Shown: positions 60,772-64,000 of the stretch, in pieces
Layout of the letters: each line of letters starts with the position of its first letter
Position numbering within the stretch: the stretch's first letter is position 1
Source of the DNA: Solibacillus silvestris
Lineage (GTDB): Bacteria; Bacillota; Bacilli; Bacillales_A; Planococcaceae
NCBI GenBank assembly: GCA_001586195.1
Contig: CP014609.1
Coordinates: 284,001 to 348,000, forward strand
Length of the DNA stretch: 64,000 bases
Direction: 5' to 3'
The notes under the pieces: model-generated
Told to the model about the DNA's origin: nothing
What the model saw: the letters and a program-made list of their open reading frames with translations, nothing else
Database searches by the model: none
Program-made: the position numbers and the translations under genes

Positions 60772-60806
60772 AAAAAAAAAAAACATGTAATCTTTGTAAT
60801 ATTTGA

Positions 60807-60958
60807 TTGTTTATTTGTAATGTTAATGATACACTAAATTCAGTAGTGAGATTTCCTCTACGATATATATTAAATTTTAACTTTTCCCTGCAAGGAAAAA
60901 CTCGGTTGGTAGCCCGAGAAAAAGGCTTTAGCATTTAGATGCTAAAGCCTTTTTCTTT
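60807..60958 (+). ncRNA. Candidate small RNA with its own promoter and terminator
   Basis: TTGTTT (60807) - 17 bp - TACACT (60830), with TGA before it as an extended -10, could start a transcript near 60842. It would contain hairpins TTTTCC/GGAAAA and CTCGG/CCGAG, and would end at AAAAAGGCTTTAGCAT paired with ATGCTAAAGCCTTTTT (60919-60954) before T runs. The length is about 115 bases. There is no open frame. It does not match a riboswitch that I recognise. It could alternatively be a leader attenuator of the S-layer gene. Confidence 0.45.
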
Positions 60959-61353
60959 TTTCGTTTTTGTCGAATTTTAGCGAACTGGTTCTATTAATTC
61001 GTACCATTCATACACTAACCGGGTAGGAAAAAATATGGTCACATAAATAATAACTATATTACAAAAGTAATATACTAGTAATAATTGTAATGTGTAAATT
61101 CCATTTAAATCCTTGGTATAACTGCATTATATATCCATTTTTATTACTTTTTAATGTTACTGAAACCAAAAATTACCAAGATTTTTAGTTATATTTGAAT
61201 AGTATTGGAAATTAATTGTCAAAGAAAATGTTGTTTTTATTAGTAGATGTATGTCATAATTAAAGAAATTTGAAGTTATCTGAATATATTTACGGATTCA
61301 TATCTTGCAGTCTAATAAAATAGTATATTTTTGGGTTTATTGGCAAAAAAAGA

Positions 61354-61382
61354 TTGACATAGTAAATGTATACTACTAGAAT
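61354..61382 (+). promoter_or_regulatory. Main S-layer gene promoter
   Basis: TTGACA and TAGAAT with exactly 17 bp between them. The transcript would begin near 61389 and leave a 76-base leader before AGGAGGA and the ATG. The region 60960-61350 is very AT-rich with no other feature seen. Confidence 0.75.
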
Positions 61383-61464
61383 TTATGTGTAGTTAGTTTT
61401 TCTGCACATATTTCGTGTGGGTAACTAAAATTATTATTTTCACTTATGAGGAGGAAATTTTTCA

Positions 61465-64000
61465 ATGGCTAACCAACCAAAGAAATACAAAAAATTCGTA
61501 GCAACAGCTGCGACAGCTACATTAGTAGCATCTGCAATCGTACCAGTTGCATCTGCTGCATCATTATCGGACATCAAAGGTAACACACACGAAGAAGCGA
61601 TCAACGCTTTAGTTGATGCAAAAGTTATCTCTGGTTACCCAGATGGCACATTCAAGCCAAACAAAACTTTAACTCGTTCTGACGTTGTTAAATTATTAGG
61701 TAAATACTTAGTATCTCAAGGTCATTCAATTCCAACTGACGCGGTTTCAAACCCACGTTTCAGCGACTTAACTTCTAAGTCAAACAAAGAATTATTAGAG
61801 TATGCTGCAGTAGTAGCTGACGCTGGTGTTTTTGCTGGTTCAAACGGTAAATTATTAGCTGGTGACCAAATTACTCGTGAAAACATGGCAATCGTTTTAG
61901 TACGTATGATCAATACGTTAAAAGACGTTAGCTTAGAAGAATTTGTAGCTTCTCAAAACTTTAATGGTGACGTTAAAGACTTAAACGTAGCTAAAGCTGA
62001 AGCGCGTACAGCTATTCAAGTTTTAGACTTCTACGATATTACTAATCCATCAGTAGCTAACTTCAATCCAAAAGGTAACACTACTCGTGGTCAATTCGCT
62101 ACATTCTTACACAAAACAATCAACTCTGACTTCGCTGGTGCTGCTGCAACAACAGGTACTGTTAAGGCAATTAACGCTACTACTGTTGAAGTAACATTTT
62201 CAGATGCAGTTGATAATGTTAACGCTCTTAAATTCGCTATCGAAGGTCTTGAAGTAAAAAATGCTTCAGTTAAACAAACTGACGCTAAAACTGTAGTATT
62301 AACTACTGCTGCTCAAGAAGCTAACAAAGAATATACAGTAACTCTTGATGGAGTTAAGCTTGGCACATTTAAAGGTGTTAATGCTGCAGTTCCTACAAAA
62401 GTTACAATTAAAGATGTTGACGGCGACCGTTCACACCAAGGTGTTATCGGAAACGAAGTAACAGTTCGTGCAGAAGTTACTGTAGCTGATGGTCAATCTA
62501 AAGCTGGTATCCCTGTAACATTCAACGTTGTTAACAACAACTCTAATACAAACGAAAAAATCGAAAAAGTTGCTTATACTGATGCAAATGGTGTAGCTAC
62601 TTACTCTTATACTCGTTACTATGCATCAACTGATGATGTAACAGCTTATGCTACAAGCAAATCTTCTGTAAATTCAACTGCTAAAGTTTACTGGGCTAAT
62701 GCTCATCAATTAACTATTAAAGATATTACAGAAAAAACAACAGTAACAAACGGAGATAACAAAGTTTATGAAATTAACTCTTCTAACTTCAAAAACGGTT
62801 ATGTATTCGTAGCATTTACTGGTAACTTAGATGTAGCTCCAGATAAAATTGAAGATGGTGTAACTGTTGAAGGTAACTCAGTTCATCGTTTAAATTCAGA
62901 TGGTGCACCTGTACTTGGAAAAATCGGTGGTAACTATCCATATAAATCAACTTTAGGTAACGAACAAGTTATTGCGGTTAAATTAGATGCAAACGGTAAA
63001 GCTAACTTAGTTGTATCAGGAACTAATGCATCAGCAAAACCTGTTGTATATGAAGGTAAACTAGTAGGAACTTCTCCTTCTAAAACAAATTTAGCTCACT
63101 ATGATGCAACTTACAGTGCAACAGCACTTCAAGCTCATGCTTCAGAAGTTAAATTTGATAAAGTAGTAAATTACGGCTTAACTATTAAAGCACAAGGTGT
63201 ACGTGATGCTGCTGTTTCTAATACAAACGGTACTGGTGGTCGTGATTATGAAATCGCTTATACTAAAGCAGATGGAAAACCTGTAGCAAAAGGTACTACA
63301 GTTTATGTAGCAATTCCAACTAAAGGTCTAAGTTCTGGTACTAACTTCCAATTATTAAATGAAGATGAAGAAACGGTTGGATTACAATCTGGTTTATCAA
63401 CTTCAGATTATAATGTCTATGCATTATCTACTGATAAAGATGGGAAAGTACTATTCACTGTTACTGCTAGAAATGCAGAAGACTATGTACAACCAATTGC
63501 GTTCTTAAACGACAACAAACCAACTGGTTCAACTTTCTTTGATAAAGATGATACACAAGCATCTGATGACGTAACATACTTCACGAATTCAGTAACATAC
63601 GCATCTAGTTTAGCTTTAGTGAATTCAACTGATAAGAAACAAACATCATTTGCTGCTGGACATGAAGCTGCAAAATTCTCTTATCGTTTAGTAGACCAAA
63701 ACGGTAAAGTACGTAAAGCAGATAAACAAACTCAAGTTACATTTAGTGTTTCTGCAGGTGAAGGTCAAATTACAGCAGGTAATGAAATTGTTCATCCACA
63801 CCAAACTAAGACAATTACAAGATCTTTAGAAGTTGGTCAAAGCAAAGTAGACCTTACAGTAAATGCACAAACACCAACTACAGTAAATGTATATGCTACT
63901 TCATCACAAGCAGGATTTACATTCTTACCTACTGAATCTCTTGTAGCAACATTTACAAATACTTCTATTGTAAATGTAAATGGTACTGTAACAAATGTTA
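61465..64000 (+). CDS. S-layer protein with three SLH domains, C-terminus beyond the window
   Basis: The surface-lattice protein, 845 codons visible and still open. A signal peptide ends at about residue 31 (VASAIVPVASAA). Three SLH domains follow: about 33-80 (SGYPDGTFKPNKTLTRSD), about 92-150 (GSNGKLLAGDQITREN), and about 170-225 (NFNPKGNTTRGQF). SLH domains attach to pyruvylated wall polysaccharide. The rest is built from beta-sandwich, Ig-like segments rich in Thr, Ser, Ala, Val and Lys with no cysteine seen. The strong promoter, AGGAGGA site and uniform preferred codons (TTA, GCT, AAC) fit very high expression. The first part resembles Solibacillus/Lysinibacillus surface-layer proteins. 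Confidence 0.93.
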   Translation, partial: MANQPKKYKKFVATAATATLVASAIVPVASAASLSDIKGNTHEEAINALVDAKVISGYPDGTFKPNKTLTRSDVVKLLGKYLVSQGHSIPTDAVSNPRFSDLTSKSNKELLEYAAVVADAGVFAGSNGKLLAGDQITRENMAIVLVRMINTLKDVSLEEFVASQNFNGDVKDLNVAKAEARTAIQVLDFYDITNPSVANFNPKGNTTRGQFATFLHKTINSDFAGAAATTGTVKAINATTVEVTFSDAVDNVNALKFAIEGLEVKNASVKQTDAKTVVLTTAAQEANKEYTVTLDGVKLGTFKGVNAAVPTKVTIKDVDGDRSHQGVIGNEVTVRAEVTVADGQSKAGIPVTFNVVNNNSNTNEKIEKVAYTDANGVATYSYTRYYASTDDVTAYATSKSSVNSTAKVYWANAHQLTIKDITEKTTVTNGDNKVYEINSSNFKNGYVFVAFTGNLDVAPDKIEDGVTVEGNSVHRLNSDGAPVLGKIGGNYPYKSTLGNEQVIAVKLDANGKANLVVSGTNASAKPVVYEGKLVGTSPSKTNLAHYDATYSATALQAHASEVKFDKVVNYGLTIKAQGVRDAAVSNTNGTGGRDYEIAYTKADGKPVAKGTTVYVAIPTKGLSSGTNFQLLNEDEETVGLQSGLSTSDYNVYALSTDKDGKVLFTVTARNAEDYVQPIAFLNDNKPTGSTFFDKDDTQASDDVTYFTNSVTYASSLALVNSTDKKQTSFAAGHEAAKFSYRLVDQNGKVRKADKQTQVTFSVSAGEGQITAGNEIVHPHQTKTITRSLEVGQSKVDLTVNAQTPTTVNVYATSSQAGFTFLPTESLVATFTNTSIVNVNGTVTNV

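Noticed and set aside
60842-60958. Cyclic-di-GMP or other riboswitch
   Set aside because: The GGTTGGTAGCCC stretch recalls such RNAs, but the conserved core elements are missing, so only an unnamed structured RNA is claimed.

Overview
The window is a low-GC Gram-positive, spore-forming chromosome segment. It carries spo0F, spoIIR, spoIID, spoIIQ and spoIIID, a firmicute gene order that follows the Bacillus subtilis rpoE-pyrG-ywjG-spo0F-fbaA ... atp ... mbl ... ywq region, and an S-layer gene with three N-terminal SLH domains. Gene content, protein style and the intergenic repeats point to Planococcaceae, probably Solibacillus or Lysinibacillus. That assignment is inference from reading the sequence, not a database match. 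No tRNA, rRNA, IS element, prophage or CRISPR array was seen.

Layout. 1-9.2 kb: a fatty-acid / branched-chain acyl-CoA block (end of a FadF-like Fe-S protein, thiolase, 3-hydroxybutyryl-CoA dehydrogenase, two acyl-CoA dehydrogenases, a TetR regulator, fused isobutyryl-CoA mutase IcmF). 9.3-25 kb: housekeeping and sporulation genes (a small membrane protein, rpoE, pyrG, DUF2529, spo0F, fbaA, transaldolase, murA2, glpX, rho, rpmE, tdk, prfA, prmC, spoIIR, tsaC). 25-33 kb: MntP-like pump, YwlE phosphatase, a chemoreceptor-like protein, cytochrome c lipoprotein, rpiB, ywlG, glyA, upp, UDP-GlcNAc 2-epimerase. 33.6-40.7 kb: the complete atpIBEFHAGDC operon. 40.8-53 kb: DUF1146, murA1, spoIID, spoIIQ, spoIIID, mbl, two flagellar rod/hook genes, an EpuA-type protein, fabZ, a hypothetical protein, a lipoprotein, NERD protein, YwpF, ssbB. 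53-58.3 kb: SNF2 helicase and SWIM protein on the minus strand, then an IDEAL-domain protein. 58.7-64 kb: wecC, a WecG/TagA glycosyltransferase and the S-layer gene, which runs off the end.

How the parts fit. WecB (31.8 kb), WecC and WecG/TagA can supply and transfer ManNAc-type sugars for a cell-wall polysaccharide. The SLH domains of the neighbouring S-layer protein would be expected to bind such a polymer. The acyl-CoA block forms one degradation route that ends in IcmF-dependent carbon-skeleton rearrangement.

The least explained structure is intergenic. Four arrays, at about 20.4, 27.6, 42.8 and 50.6 kb, consist of a short conserved core recurring almost exactly every 21 bp with variable spacers. 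Each follows a terminator. The core differs between arrays, and in one pair it is the same core on opposite strands. Also notable are an SD-AUG-UAG start-stop element inside the hairpin upstream of icmF, a probable sigma-E promoter so close to the spoIID ATG that the mRNA would be nearly leaderless, a pyrG leader of the CTP-sensing type, long perfect hairpins before pyrG and murA2, and three families of short dispersed repeats.
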